NCBI GenBank assembly: GCA_002749535.1
Contig: MZZL01000388.1
Coordinates: forward strand, 178,505 to 242,504
Direction: 5' to 3'
Length of the DNA stretch: 64,000 nucleotides
Source: Apophysomyces variabilis
Lineage: Eukaryota; Mucoromycota; Mucoromycetes; Mucorales; Mucoraceae
The notes under the pieces are model-generated. The model was not told the origin of the DNA. It was given only the letters and a program-made list of their open reading frames with translations, and did not search any database. Both the position numbers and the translations under genes were made by a program. Below, one piece after another: positions 50,530 through 61,991 of this stretch. Numbering within the stretch: position 1 is the first letter of the stretch; each line of letters starts with the position of its first letter.

Positions 50530-51540
50530 CTAGTCTTAAACTATCTATTTTTGCACAGATTTCTATCGCGTCGGCCTTTGCAGTCTGACAGCTTGCAATA
50601 AAAGCAATGTCTGACTTTCTTCCGTGGCAATGAGCCATCGACTGTTTGTGAGACATACATTTGAAGTATTAGTTGCTGTGGAAAGCGAGGATGAAGTGGA
50701 ATTGGCTGCAATGGTGGATGTTAAATATGGATTATAAGGGTAACGGATGGTGGTTGATATTGTTACGCTGGAATAATTGTCCAGATATGGGCGCATCTAT
50801 CGGTAATGCATATTAAAGCAATCCCGTTATTTGTACCAGCATTCTGTACTTTGGCATATCTGGTTTAGTTGCCATCGGTTGCAAGTATGACTGCAGCATC
50901 TGAGTGTATTGTACAATATAGCCTTGCCATTGGTTACCCTTTGGTTCCGCAATACGGTAATCTCGTGACAATATCTTGATCTGGTAGATGAAGTGATCTC
51001 TGTTCGTCTTAAAGTCTCTTTGAAGTCTATGTATCGGAACGATTGAGTAAATAAGTCTGCTGCCTCCATGCAAGGATCTAAAACTGGAGCTGTAACCTCT
51101 GGCATATGAAATTGGTCAGTGATCTTATGTATGTGGACGTACATAACCAACAGCTATGTGTACGGGCATTTAAAGTCCATTAAAAGGTATAAACGTTGGA
51201 CGTCACTTTTTAGACAAAGGTCGTAATGGCCTTTGTATTTTCTGCCCGCGCGATTTAATAAGCCACCTATGAAAACGATGTAAATAACGATAGTAACAAT
51301 AGCGATGACGATAAAAGTTATATATAGATTATGCCTGGTGCGCTTTTCTGTTCATCAGGTTGCATGGAAATTCAGGACTTGGATTGATGCGACCAAATTG
51401 CCTAATCACTTTCTGACGGACCCCTCCTTCTAACGTATTTGTCCCTCTTGCGCTTTGGCACATATTGAAACCATCACAATCGACGTAGCCGCTGTGATAT
51501 AATTCTTCTCCTTCTGATTTTATGTGTCTCAAGAAGGGAG
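50530..51540 (-). pseudogene. Fragmented transposon-like protein with zinc-knuckle end
   Basis: Successive minus-strand frames read RGTNTLEGGVRQKVIRQFG (51329-51532), then LDPCMEAADLFTQSF, RSRYCHEITVLRNQRVTNGKAILYN (50827-51150), and finally PRKKVRHCFYCKLSDCKGRRDRNLC (about 50640-50550), a CCHC-like knuckle as at the C-terminus of many transposase proteins. The frames do not join. Which element family this was is not clear. Confidence 0.4.
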
Positions 51541-53189
51541 GTTAGGGTTTGCTACAGTTCGCTGATATTGGTCAGTTTGAGGATGTAATTGCTACCGCGT
51601 GCAATTCGTAGGGAGGCGGCTATTCAATGCCCACTCAGCATCAAAGCCAGCAGCAAGCCCATTCTCTTCGCTACGTGTGCTGTCAAATTAACATCGTCAC
51701 AGCTGAGGAGACATCTCTGGACATGCTATACTAACTGACAGAAAGCCATCAGAAAGCGAATCTGGAGTATTTTGGCAAATCTCTTACCGAGATTGAAGCT
51801 GCAAATTGTTCATATAGACGGTAAAATATCCTCGAAAACTTTTTGTCCGTATCGCCTTAATCAGTGAACGATAATAATTATAACGTCTGTTAATCTGAGT
51901 TTGAATAGCTTGACAAGTTGAAGTCGAGTTATCGACAGCTGTTGTTTCATACATAGTTAATGCTTTAATCTATGGATTGTTAATATAACAAGTTACTTTC
52001 ATGGCTGGAATACCTAGCCAAACGTGAATTGATTACGGATGTAGACAATAGGTTAGAAGACCAATAATTAACCGGACTAAAGTTATCGATCAGCTTTATT
52101 TCCTTTAAAAATTTGGTATGTTGGTGAAGCTGAGTTTGAATAGCTTATTTGTATTCTGATCAGTTGTCTCAAAGTGACGAGCTGTAGTCGAATAATTGAC
52201 AGTTGTTGTTTCATACTTGGTTAATAGTAAATGCATTGGGTATGAATACAATACAGCTATTTTCTAAAACTCGAGTGTCGGTAGATACAATCATGCTATC
52301 GTTGCTTTGCTCGCTTTGCTGTTGTCGTCTGCTCATTGAAGGTAGGTGAGGAAGCATCTGATTACGCTTCTCCTCCAGCAGTAGAAGATTAGTAGATACG
52401 TCTTCCCGCCTTCTAGCAGGACGACCAGTATGATGACCGTGTTTGTCTCTTTCTGACCTCCTAGTCTTTGTTTGTCCTTTTATATTTTCCGTGGGACTGG
52501 TAAAAGCGAATGAATAAAGTGATTAAATTTTGTTCACCATGCAGCAGACTGAACCTTCTTTTCTACAGCAATCTGCAAGTCAGATCGCAGGGCCGCTACA
52601 GGGTTTATACGAACAGTATATTGGCTAATGTGGAAAGTCAAAGCTCTTATATCGATTTTTTACTGCGTTCTTCAAGGATTATACGATCATTTCAGTAGCT
52701 TGAGACCTCCCAGCATGTTAAGCCCGCTCATTTTCTGCTGCTACAGTCGCTTCCGATGTCGACATCGGATAAGTTTTGTCCACGTAATTACACAATCAAT
52801 TTAAATTTACACAAACAACTGGTAAACTACTTTAGGTTCATGTTTCTCTATAAGTATACGTTTAAAATTTGTTGATTTTATTTAACGTCCCAATTTGAAC
52901 ACAGCGTCTGTGACAGACATATTTGCTCGAGACCGCTCAAAAAAGATAAAAGTGGAATAAAAAGCCTGCGGATGAGGCAGGGAAAAGGTCCAAAGTGTGA
53001 AGCAAAAGGAATATAAAGGAATAAAGAAAAACATGTAGTAAAATAGAAAGGGAACAAAAAAAGGAAAAAGAGGGAAGAAGAGGGAGTCAGCTTTGACGTG
53101 CCTAGCCTGGTAGGGGATGGAGAGCATGGAGCCATTCCAGTAGGGCTTTCCCGGATCTGGGTCATGGTATTGTCGTAGATCTGATCCCG
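51541..53189. other. Degraded region, nothing recognised
   Basis: Two similar AT-rich stretches occur: GAGTTTGAATAGCTTG...GAAGTCGAGTTATCGACAG at about 51895-51945 and GAGTTTGAATAGCTTA...TGTAGTCGAATAATTGACAG at about 52133-52205, both followed by TTGTTTCATAC, a tandem-like duplication about 240 bp apart. No gene is supported. Confidence 0.45.
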
Positions 53190-53450
53190 GATGCTGGTGA
53201 GCATCGAGTTCGGCAAGAATTGTGCATACAACAGGCCATATTGTGCGGATCTGTTGGCGACGGCGGTTGGATCTGGGGATCGAATGTGGGAGGAGGTTGA
53301 GGCAGAAGGTCATTGGATCGTCAGTCTGTTGGCGGGTAATGCCTGGGCGGCCGTGCATACCAAGACAGTCAATGGCGTGTTTCTTGGTGAGGTTCACATA
53401 GCTACAGGTAATGCAGGCCTTTTCTTGCCACCTCTCTCTATAAGTATAAT
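53190..53450 (-). pseudogene. LINE-like reverse transcriptase C-terminal remnant
   Basis: A minus-strand frame reads KKHAIDCLGMHGRP, DPMTFCLNLLP and IWPVVCTILAELDAHQH. The HAxxCLxMHxR...DPxxFxLNxLP...WPxxCxILxELD pattern resembles, from memory, the C-terminal tail of LINE-type polyproteins in Mucoromycota. No reverse transcriptase core is visible nearby, so the fragment is short and dead. Downstream the same frame becomes hydrophobic low complexity and is not coding. Confidence 0.4.
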
Positions 53451-53514
53451 GTATTTTCGAGTAATTTTTGCGCGCAAAACCATTTTTGCCGGTATTACAA
53501 CCAGTTTCGTGCAA

Positions 53515-54189
53515 GCTGGTTCGACCATAGTACTCCTCAGTTGATATATAGAAGTCTTTAGTTAGGAGAAAAGAGTGCGTCTATCAATGAATTAGAGGAA
53601 TAGATTTCGTGTTAGACATTGTCTGAAGCTTTCCAAGAAGGCCCAAAGGGTCGAGTTGCCCTCAGTAGTATTTTGGTAGGTGGGTGCAATCTTGACGAGT
53701 GGGTCAAGAGAGCTGAGCTGCAATAAGTGGGTAGAAGAATATTAAGAAGAACAATTAAATAGGCCTTGTGTAAAAACTTCAGCAGTAATGAAAAGGGTCA
53801 AGTGCTTTTTAAAGTGCAATGAGTAGTTAGAATATATTGTCTGATTGACCTCCATTCGTTTTATACATGAGGAAATTGTTCAATGATAGGATCCTTATAT
53901 GGAGGACTACTGCTTTGTTCCTGTAGACATGTGCCTTCGGTGAACACTGTCGATTTATCTCTGTCTCTTCCATATTCTATTGCCAACAGAAGTAACCAAT
54001 CCTACGCTAAATTTGTCCTTTGCTCTGTATTTTTTAATGTAAGATCACGGTCTAGAAGCTATGCTATTTCCATTTACTGTGTTTTTCCTTCTTTGCGCAA
54101 AGTCGAGTCCATGTTCACAATCACTGGGAGAGTTTGTTTCAAACCACAGCAAGATGAATTTATTTAAAGAAGTTGTTCTCTATTTTTGC
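53515..54189. other. Intergenic debris
   Basis: AT-rich, only short frames without motifs. Confidence 0.4.
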
Positions 54190-54480
54190 ACCTAATAAAA
54201 AAGCTCTCAGAGTGTCTGATCCATCTTTGACAGTCTGAGCGCTTTACTTTTCGCGCTGCTTGAATAATGCGCTCTTGAAGGTTATTGTCAACTCGTAAGA
54301 GCTCCTTTCTTACCCCCAGCCTTCACTTTGACCCAAAACTCTATTATTGGTTGAAAAAGGGAGAATAGAGAGGAAGATAGAAACATTTGTATCCTCTTTC
54401 TTCGACCAAATGCTTAACCTTGACTGGTGTATGGATGGGTGCATTTTCCATGACAAGATAATAACCGTTCATTCCGTGGT
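54190..54480 (-). pseudogene. Tc1/mariner transposase remnant with two catalytic blocks
   Basis: The minus strand reads NGYYLVMENAPIHTPVKVKHL, then ERGYKCFYLPLYSPFFNQ and FWVKVKAGGKKGAL, followed by a C-terminal tail. These correspond to the VMDNAPIH block (second catalytic Asp, here Glu) and the YLPPYSPxLNPIE block (third acid, here lost after FFNQ) of Tc1-type DDE transposases. The Asp to Glu change, the missing PIE and a stop show it is inactive. Confidence 0.75.
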
Positions 54481-54863
54481 GATCCAATCTTTTGTGATTG
54501 CCTGATAGACAAAGTTTAAGATATAATAGAAGAAAAGGAGAACATAACTACATGCAGGGAAAATAAAAGTGGAATGTAAAGCAATACAATTGAGAAGAAC
54601 CAGAATTGGGTACCATTGTCCTGACAGCTTCTAATACCATAACTGACAGAAACGGATATGATAGCATCAATGACGTATAGAAACGAACGAAGAGGGTTTA
54701 TTTCCTCTACAGATGTTCCGTTCTGTTCAAGACCTTCTATCAGACTGAGTCCATTTTTACTCTTGGGAGAAATTGTTGTCTTATCTCTGAATTGTTGTCA
54801 TCCATAAGACATCCATCGATTTTCTTATCCATGACTGTGATTCTTGGTTTCAGTAATCACGTA

Positions 54864-55091
54864 CTAGTTAAAAGCGAAGGGACCACACCTTTTTTGCTCC
54901 TTGGCTCTGTTATCCAAAACATCCCCGGTATGTACTTCGCATTGATCACATGTGCAGAATAACTGATGTCCCTTTTTTATATCCTTTAGCCTGCATGACC
55001 TCTGTCCCGAACCACCTTGGTTGTGTGAGTAAGTTCCCTGCACTCCACTAGGTAAGTAAAAAAGAAATCTCGTCTGTTTATGCAGTGTCAT
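54864..55091 (-). other. Short frame with Cys-rich motif
   Basis: A 75-codon frame includes CTCDQCEVHTGDVLDNRAKEQKR, similar in layout to the CxCxxC...H-type N-terminal motifs of some fungal transposon proteins. No start-to-stop gene structure supports it. Confidence 0.2.
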
Positions 55092-55112
55092 TCATTATCT
55101 TTTGCTTCCAAG

Positions 55113-55543
55113 TCCTCGCCAGGTGTTGCATTGCTTCAAGTCCTCTGCAGTGCGTTACCTTCGACCGGCCGCTCATGGAAGCCGTGCCTCTCTCTCGCCG
55201 CCCCCACCGACACAGGTGCGGGGCCGGCCCTTGTCTTTGGGCAGGATTACCCTTCGGGGGTAAGTAAAAAAGATGTCAAGTTATCCTTCCATTTACTAAC
55301 CATTAACATTCTTTTACGCTGCTCGAATGAATTTTGTGTCCACGGAAGGACCAAGTTGAGGTAAGTAAAATATATTTCCCGCATAATCCACTTACTAATG
55401 ACGCTTATTTATATCCCTTTTAGCGCAACCTTGATCCTTGCATGGACGCAAAATTTATTTATAGTAGCGTAAAGAAATGTTCAATAAACAGTATGCTTAT
55501 ATACTCGATAGAAAACAGATATCAATCACAGTTTGCTTTCAAG
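55113..55543 (+). other. Possible multi-exon transcript with repeated donor GTAAGTAAAA
   Basis: Three identical strong donors GTAAGTAAAA occur at 55052, 55260 and 55361, with acceptors at 55112 (TTGCTTCCAAG) and 55423 (ATCCCTTTTAG) and a CTAAC-type branch at 55302 and an ACTAAT at 55394. Block 55113-55259 (147 nt, open in all frames and strikingly GC-rich) and block 55424-55543 (RNLDPCMDAKFIYSSVKKC..., ending AAG|GTAAAA) would be exons. The middle exon is unclear. It runs convergent to the secreted protein gene, copy B. Unidentified; could be noncoding. Confidence 0.25.
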
Positions 55544-55580
55544 GTAAAAAAAAAAGAAGCTTGTCAAGACAATGTCAAAT

Positions 55581-56366
55581 CTATGGCAGCGGCAACTCTC
55601 TGCACGACACGATTGATTCAGTGCCTTTATAGCCGCCGAGTCGTTTGACACAAGTATCGTATTTACATGTATTAAGGTTTTCACCCCGGAAAAGACTGCT
55701 GCAAATGGCCTTGCATCTTTTACATACCCCACGTCCAACGGGATAGCGGATTTCTGCTAAATCCAGAACCTTCACGAAATCTTCCACGCTGTAGCTCGCA
55801 TCTACTTTTCCTACAGTTGCATAAGTTTCATTGTATCGATTCAAGGTTGAGGTGAAAGTTTTGCTGAATAATTCGCTCAAACTTCGATATTCTGGCTGGC
55901 CATCTCTGAAAGTAAAGTGCTTGTAAAGTTGAGAAACCTTGTAACCAAAGGGAAACTGGTGGATGTCCTTTGATTCTTCTTTGTATCCATTCGGCTCATC
56001 GTCAAAGATAACATTAGGTCCATCTAAAGCTCGCACCGTAGGGCTGAAATAGCATGCTCTTTCTCCAGTAACATACAAGCTTCCACATCCCCATCTTCCG
56101 TCAAGATCAATACAACTGGAACCAAACGACTTGCACACCTGGTTTGCCATTTGGTTGTTCACCTGTTGACATAAAGAGCTGGCACCAATAAGCTGAAACT
56201 TAAACTCTGACATTGTACACTTGACAGAAGATTCTTCATAATATATATATCCGTCGATTGCATTGACTATCTTCAGTAGCGGATCGAATATAATCCCAAA
56301 GTTGAAAGCTTCTCCTTGGAGGACAAAAGACAAAGTCAATGGAATTATAGCAGCCTTGAAATGCAT
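55581..56366 (-). CDS. Secreted cysteine-rich protein, copy B
   Basis: A 261-residue single-exon protein. MHFKAAIIPLTLSFVLQGEA is a signal peptide matching that of copy A at most positions. The region VCKSFGSSC...GRWGCGSLYVTGERACYF (about 77-107) matches the Cys core of copy A. Unlike A it continues with DEPNGYKEESKD and SQLYKHFTFRDGQPEY and ends in a second Cys-rich part (CKRCKAICSSLF...CKYDTC). No transmembrane segment or GPI-like tail is seen, so secretion is expected. The family is not recognised. Confidence 0.8.
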   Translation of the reverse strand: MHFKAAIIPLTLSFVLQGEAFNFGIIFDPLLKIVNAIDGYIYYEESSVKCTMSEFKFQLIGASSLCQQVNNQMANQVCKSFGSSCIDLDGRWGCGSLYVTGERACYFSPTVRALDGPNVIFDDEPNGYKEESKDIHQFPFGYKVSQLYKHFTFRDGQPEYRSLSELFSKTFTSTLNRYNETYATVGKVDASYSVEDFVKVLDLAEIRYPVGRGVCKRCKAICSSLFRGENLNTCKYDTCVKRLGGYKGTESIVSCRELPLP

Positions 56367-57185
56367 ATTGCGGAAAGAATTATCCTATCAAAAATTTGCG
56401 GTCAATCTTGTTATATATTATTCAACTGACTAAACATTTTTTTTGGAATTAATTTTGTCTTCCGTTCGCCATTACCAGAATCGGAACGGAATAAATTCGT
56501 TTCAGTTACCTTTCTACTTCGTCACATGAGTTCATTGCTATTCCATTTCTGGTTCTGGGTGTACAAAACTAAAGTGATACAGTATATGTCCATGGGTCCT
56601 GCAGAATACTCCTTGTATTTGACGCTTAATTGGCTTTGACACTGAAAATAAAATAACCATATCTTGTCTCTTTTCATTTTTCTTCATCATTGTTAAATTA
56701 TCCATGTGTAAATAAGATTCATGTACATATATATCATTACCAGGATATTCACTTGAACTGTGTACAGAGGTAATAGCAATCAGCAGTCAAGTCAAGAATA
56801 AAATTCAATCACACGTACCACTGCCTGATTTTTTCATTAACAGAAGAATGCAATCAAACATTGCACATTAATTCTGAAACATGAACGCCAAATCCAACTT
56901 TAAGAACTAGATCTACTCTATGTGAATTCTACATGTAAACATAAATAACATCGACGTTGATGACAAAGATTACACTTAGTCTACAGGTATTTTGAAACAT
57001 GAGGATCGTTAATGCAAACCCTAAGCCTACCTATGCCCCACAAAATCCTGCAACTCTATAACCATTATCAATGCTGTCAACAAACATCAACCTGACTCTA
57101 CAAATATTTGGGAACACGACAACCGTAAACAGCAAGTGTTGCATTTGCTTTATGTGAATTGTGCCAGATGAACGCTAACAGCATG
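56367..57185 (-). promoter_or_regulatory. Duplicated promoter of secreted protein copy B
   Basis: Homologous to 45287-46140. It holds a TATATAA at 56417-56411, 45 bp before the start, the ACCAGAATCGGAACGGAAT block (56474-56492) and the reversed ATTCCATTTCTGGTTCTG block (56540-56557). Identity is highest in the ~200 bp nearest the gene and in a 5' segment with ATGAACGCCAA (56881-56891). Confidence 0.65.
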
Positions 57186-58793
57186 CATTTTCCATGAATA
57201 ACACCAGCGCTGACGCCAAGGTTCTGTTTACATGGATTCCATCGGATGAAGCCTATATACCCACACTAACGCGCTAGTTTGACGGCATGAATGCACCCGC
57301 GCCAGCAATATTGAGACCAGTTTGTGGAACCCTGCACTCTTCGGTAAGCGGAACAGAATGCAACGACATCACACTTAATTGAATGATACTTATCATACTA
57401 CTAAATGTTTTGGCTTGCTGAAAAATGTAAATCGAGAAATTGCCACTGTAATTTTGCCAAAGAGAAGCTGTTGCTTTGTAGCTCAAGGATTGATATAGTG
57501 TAGGTTACACGGGCACACCTCTATTCGTCATTTTCTACAAGTCTTCGAAAACAGATACCATTGCATTCTTTTCGGATGTGGTTCACAGCAGAGAATTGTA
57601 TATTGAGCTTTGCTTCAATAAAAAATGACTTCTTCGTGAGATTAAGCACAAGAGATGTTATGGATACGGTTGAGCCACCCACGCCAATCAAAACAATGCA
57701 TGTGACACAAAGAACAAGAAAAATTGTAAGCTGCACGGAAAAGTATCGAATACCTTTGATAGAACCAGATGTTAAGCTTTATGATTTTACACAATTCAAT
57801 GAAATGTAGTAGGCGATAAAATACCATAAAATTCATTATGGTGCAAAATTGTTTTGAATCATAAATTACTAGAAAAATGGACAATTTTTTCATTTCCATC
57901 TCCGTTTGCGGAGTAAACATATAAAGCATTTTTATTGGCTCAAATGCATTTGTTTGCTTCTAGTCTTCGATGTGATTTGTACTGTAGTTCGTCCCGATAT
58001 GGAAAGGCCAAATTGCCGACAGCCAATCGTCTTCACAAAAAGTTTCTTTTTTCATATATCTCTCAAGAAGTACTAATCTGAAAAGAAAAAGAGGTAATAA
58101 TATACCTTTGTTGTCTTCATTATGTTGTATATAGAGTATCATACTTTAGAAGAGATATTTTTTTTTAAAAATGAGGTAAAAATGGTGCATTTGCCGACTT
58201 CTGACCGTCATGTCAAAAAACTAATCTTCATTTTACTTTCATATCATATTGTAGCTTATTTCTTTGTCCTTTGTAGCATGTATTCTTTTCTTGGAAACGT
58301 GGGTTGCTGGTATCTCTTTGAATGACTTGGCATTTTCTAGGGAATTTCGCGACAAAGGCACATATTAAGCTTTTCTTTAACACCGAATAAACTTGAGTAA
58401 CATAAGGGCTTGCGTTGTCCGGCCCATGCTTACTTTGTTCATCTTCTTCACCATCTCTTTTTTCCTTTGTTTACGTTTTCCGATCCCAAGATTATAATGT
58501 CGCTTCGCATCGAAATGAATCCTACTGACAACTTCATCTTCATCAATTAAAAGAGACTATTCCCCGTTGCCAAGCTTCTTCCCCAACTTTCTAGCGAGCC
58601 TATTTTTTGATTGGGCTATTGTCCGTAAGCTCTTGGACGAATACGCTTCGGATTTCAGTTAGCTACCGAGAACAGCACCGCCGCTATCTTCCACTTAAAG
58701 TGTAGCAAAGGTGGATCCTATCGCAACACGCGCAATATTAATGATGACGACCGGCAGAGACTCTGCTCGACAACCCTGATCGGCTGTCCTTAT
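57186..58793. other. Intergenic debris
   Basis: AT-rich; frames at 57274-57486, 57561-57809 and 57960-58142 lack motifs. May include the 5' part of the MULE. Confidence 0.4.
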
Positions 58794-61602
58794 TTGATTA
58801 GATTGTCCTTAAAATCAGCAGAAGGATACGTCTTCATGAGCCCTAAGAACGAGGAAGAAATGTACCACAACCACCCTTTGAAACACCATGCTTCTTCTGC
58901 CAAGGGAAGAAAGTCGATGATAAATGAGGGAGACATGAGAAAGATGATTGACCTGGTAGAGGCAAACGTTGATACCAGATGTATCCAGAACGAGTTAAAT
59001 GGAGAAAGAGCGAGTCAGAATAACCTTACTATTCATGATATCAATAACTTGAGATATCAACAAACGAAGCGCGATACAAGTGATGCAAATGAGGCTGCCA
59101 CTTGAGATATCCAAATAAAAGTCGAGAAAATAATGTGTATGAGTAGCAAGAGACAATAGGGAACAGTATAATATTGTGAGACTTTTTGTATACATGCTTT
59201 ATTTAGAGTGTAAGTTGCTCCTTTTTATATGTCTCGATTAGTAAAATTGGATTTAGAGCACCGATTGTTAGCTTCATCTAATATCTTGTTGATCACTTAC
59301 GGATACAACACCACTAACCTCGTCAACAACATGCAGTCAAAGAAGTACGGCGTGTATTATGAGTCGGATGCTACCATGTCTCAAGCGCTTGTGATTTGCT
59401 TCGGAGAATATGAAGAACAGAGCTCGACGTTTCTGTGAGGTCTTCATTATTGATCCTATGTATAGTACCAGTAATACAAAGATGCCGCTTATTGCTGTGC
59501 AGAGCATTAGCAATCTTGGCAATCAAACCCCTAAAGTCTTTTTCTGTAGCCTTCGCTTGGGTTAGTGAGGAAACTGAACAAACCTACACCTGATTCCTTC
59601 TACGTTTAAAAATGGCCATATTTGCGGAAGAATGCGCGAAGTGCATCTTTGTCACTGACAAATGTTGCGCCTTATTGAACGCATTGGATATAGTCTTCAT
59701 AAAAATCGTAAACTTGTGTGCACTTGGTATATGATGACGAACATTGAAAAGAACTTCCCTGGGAAGTTCAAGGAGATCAAAATGGAAAAAGACGTGCGCA
59801 GACCTCGTAAATGATATGATCGAAAGTCAGACGCTGGAGCAGTTCAACCAAGCTCTCGGAAGCTTCCGTAAATTGGCTAGAGATGAAAGCTTGCATCTCG
59901 AGAATGTCAATGGAAACATCTACAGCTACTTCGAAACAGAATGGCTGAGCTGCGTTGAGTAATGGGCCGGTTTCTACATCAGGCAGTTGAAGCATTTCGG
60001 ATGCACGACCACTCAGCGAGTAGATAGCGGACATCGTACTCTAGAGCGGAACCTGTTGCCTTGAGACCCCTAGATGAGGTTTTTGAAAGAATACACTCCT
60101 ATCTCAATCAGTTTAATCGAGATTATCTGGATCTGCAGACAAAGGAGACTACCGAGACAGATGTGTTGCTCCTTAGCAACAAATATCTGCAAAACTTCTA
60201 CTGCCAGGTGTTGAAACGAGCGTTGATCGCTTTGCATTTTGAAGTCCTGGAAGCAGAAGATAGAAGGAGCGATTGTACTTGCGAAGTCTGGACTTGGTAT
60301 GGAATACCTTGCAGACTCCGCATTCAGAAGCAGAAGGTCTTGGAGATCTATGGCGTTCCAGAAAAATGGCATCTGAATGCAAGCGTAAAAGAAAAAGATA
60401 TGATTCAAATGAAACCTGTCGCTGAACCAGTTGAGCCATGGATGCGTTTATCCTGAAGCTTGAAAACATCTTCAGAAAGTGTGAGGGACAGCAGCAAGTC
60501 GGCGAATTGATGGCCTGGGTGAATAGACTAATTGCAAGCATCGAGCAGAAGACATCCCGTCCTCAGTTAAAGCTTCCATCTGCAGACCAAGTCAGAGCTC
60601 CTGGCAGGTCGCCAAAAGTTCGAAGGAAAACAGCATTGCCTAAAGGCTTTTGTAGCGTTGTCTGGAGAAGAACTGCAATTACTAGAGGACGGGTAATATA
60701 TACATTCTCCTCTAAATTGCATTTACTAATTGTTACCTTATAATGAAGGCCGGTCTTAAATCCATGATGAGGATATTAGCAGGAATCATGGTGGACAAAA
60801 AAAGAAAGCGTAAGGATAAGAAAAATCGTAAATGCTTAAAAAGAAAAGCGACCGATCACCTACATGCGGATGACATTATGGCTCGTAAAGACTTAACCAG
60901 TAGCTAATAACGGAATTTCAGAAGAAACTCCTTGTCAAAGATTGGAATCGATGTGCCCGAATAGCAATATGTTTATGAAGTGCCAATTGGTTCACGTAAA
61001 ACAAAGAAGGCCAGGACTGATTTTCTCGTATCATCTGACTTCGATCAAACTGCTGTCATTTCGACTTTTAATCGTAAGGGAGACGGATGGTGCGGATTTC
61101 GGGTGTTCGCCCACCTTCTTCATGGTCATGAGGACATATTCCTGTTATATAAAGATAAAATGCTTGATGCTTTTTCACACGTATAGGCATATTTACGCTG
61201 ATGGCTTCCGGTTTGATACAGAACACCTAGAAGAGGTCATCAGATATGGTATAGATATTGGCACAGAAGCGGCAAAAAAAAATACCTTTCTGCCCTGGAA
61301 GCCGCTATTGGTTTGTTGCTTCTGATTGCGTTCAAGTCGTAGCAGACGCATATGGGCATCCTGTATGCATCTTCTCTGACGATAAAAGTTTCCCCTCCCA
61401 AACATATCTGCTTTTAGAGGTACCAATCAGCCAAAAAGTCAAACCGTGCCCTCTAGTGCTTCATCATATAAACAACAATCATTGGGCAACCGTGATTGTT
61501 AAATGTTATATCCAACACTCCTGGCCTGCAGTCCCGCCCTTCTTCTTTTCTGCTTTGAAAAAGCATACGATTGATGACAAGTTATCATCATATTGGAATT
61601 AA
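58794..61602 (+). pseudogene. Mutator-like (MULE) transposase pseudogene with OTU protease domain
   Basis: Plus-strand blocks in the order of a MULE protein: YHNHPLKHH and INNLRYQQTK (58860-59080, FAR1/WRKY-GCM1-like DNA-binding end), LLITYGYNTTNLVNN and LVICFGEYEE (59290-59420, decayed catalytic start), a helical block WKKTCADLVNDMIES (59760-59830), HFGCTTTQRVDSGHRTLERN (59995-60054), a SWIM zinc finger CTCEVWTWYGIPCRL (60270-60315), then an OTU-type cysteine protease: DGWCGFRVFAHLLHGHED (61084-61137), HIYADGFRFDTEHLEEVIRYG, RYWFVASDCVQVVADAYG and VLHHINNNHWATV (61460-61500) with the Cys and His blocks of the OTU fold. Frameshifts near 61175 and in an A-run at 61274, plus stops between blocks, show it is dead. 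Confidence 0.75.
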
Positions 61603-61991
61603 TGCGGACAGTTCCCAAAGTATAGAAAATAATAGGTACGTTAACAGATAATAATAGTAATTTTATTAACAGCGTCGATATTGTTTTATAGACAGCTAAA
61701 GTAAAATAACAATCAAAGGCTCTTTATCGAGGATAAAACCAAAATAGAAACTTTTCCAAGTCTGGATGGTGTCTTATATAGCTACATTTATTAGAAATAG
61801 GTTGAGGTAACTATAAGCATAGTTTTATTTAATTCTGCAATGCAAAGATATTATTTCCAATGTCCCGAAGTGAGAACATCCCACAATACTCAACGAAAAA
61901 AAAAAAGCAGCACTTATAAGCTTTTAGCTTAAGCTGTGTAACATGCTCTAAAATCATTCTTTTTTTACCGTCTTCTTTTTATTTCTTTATA

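Noticed and set aside
52882..53189. C-terminal half of the 210-codon minus frame (Phe/Pro-rich)
   Set aside because: Hydrophobic low complexity produced by A- and G-rich sequence on the plus strand; only the first half looks like a LINE-like remnant.
55123..55261. GC-rich block as an rRNA or tRNA fragment
   Set aside because: I recognise no conserved rRNA or tRNA sequence or fold in it.
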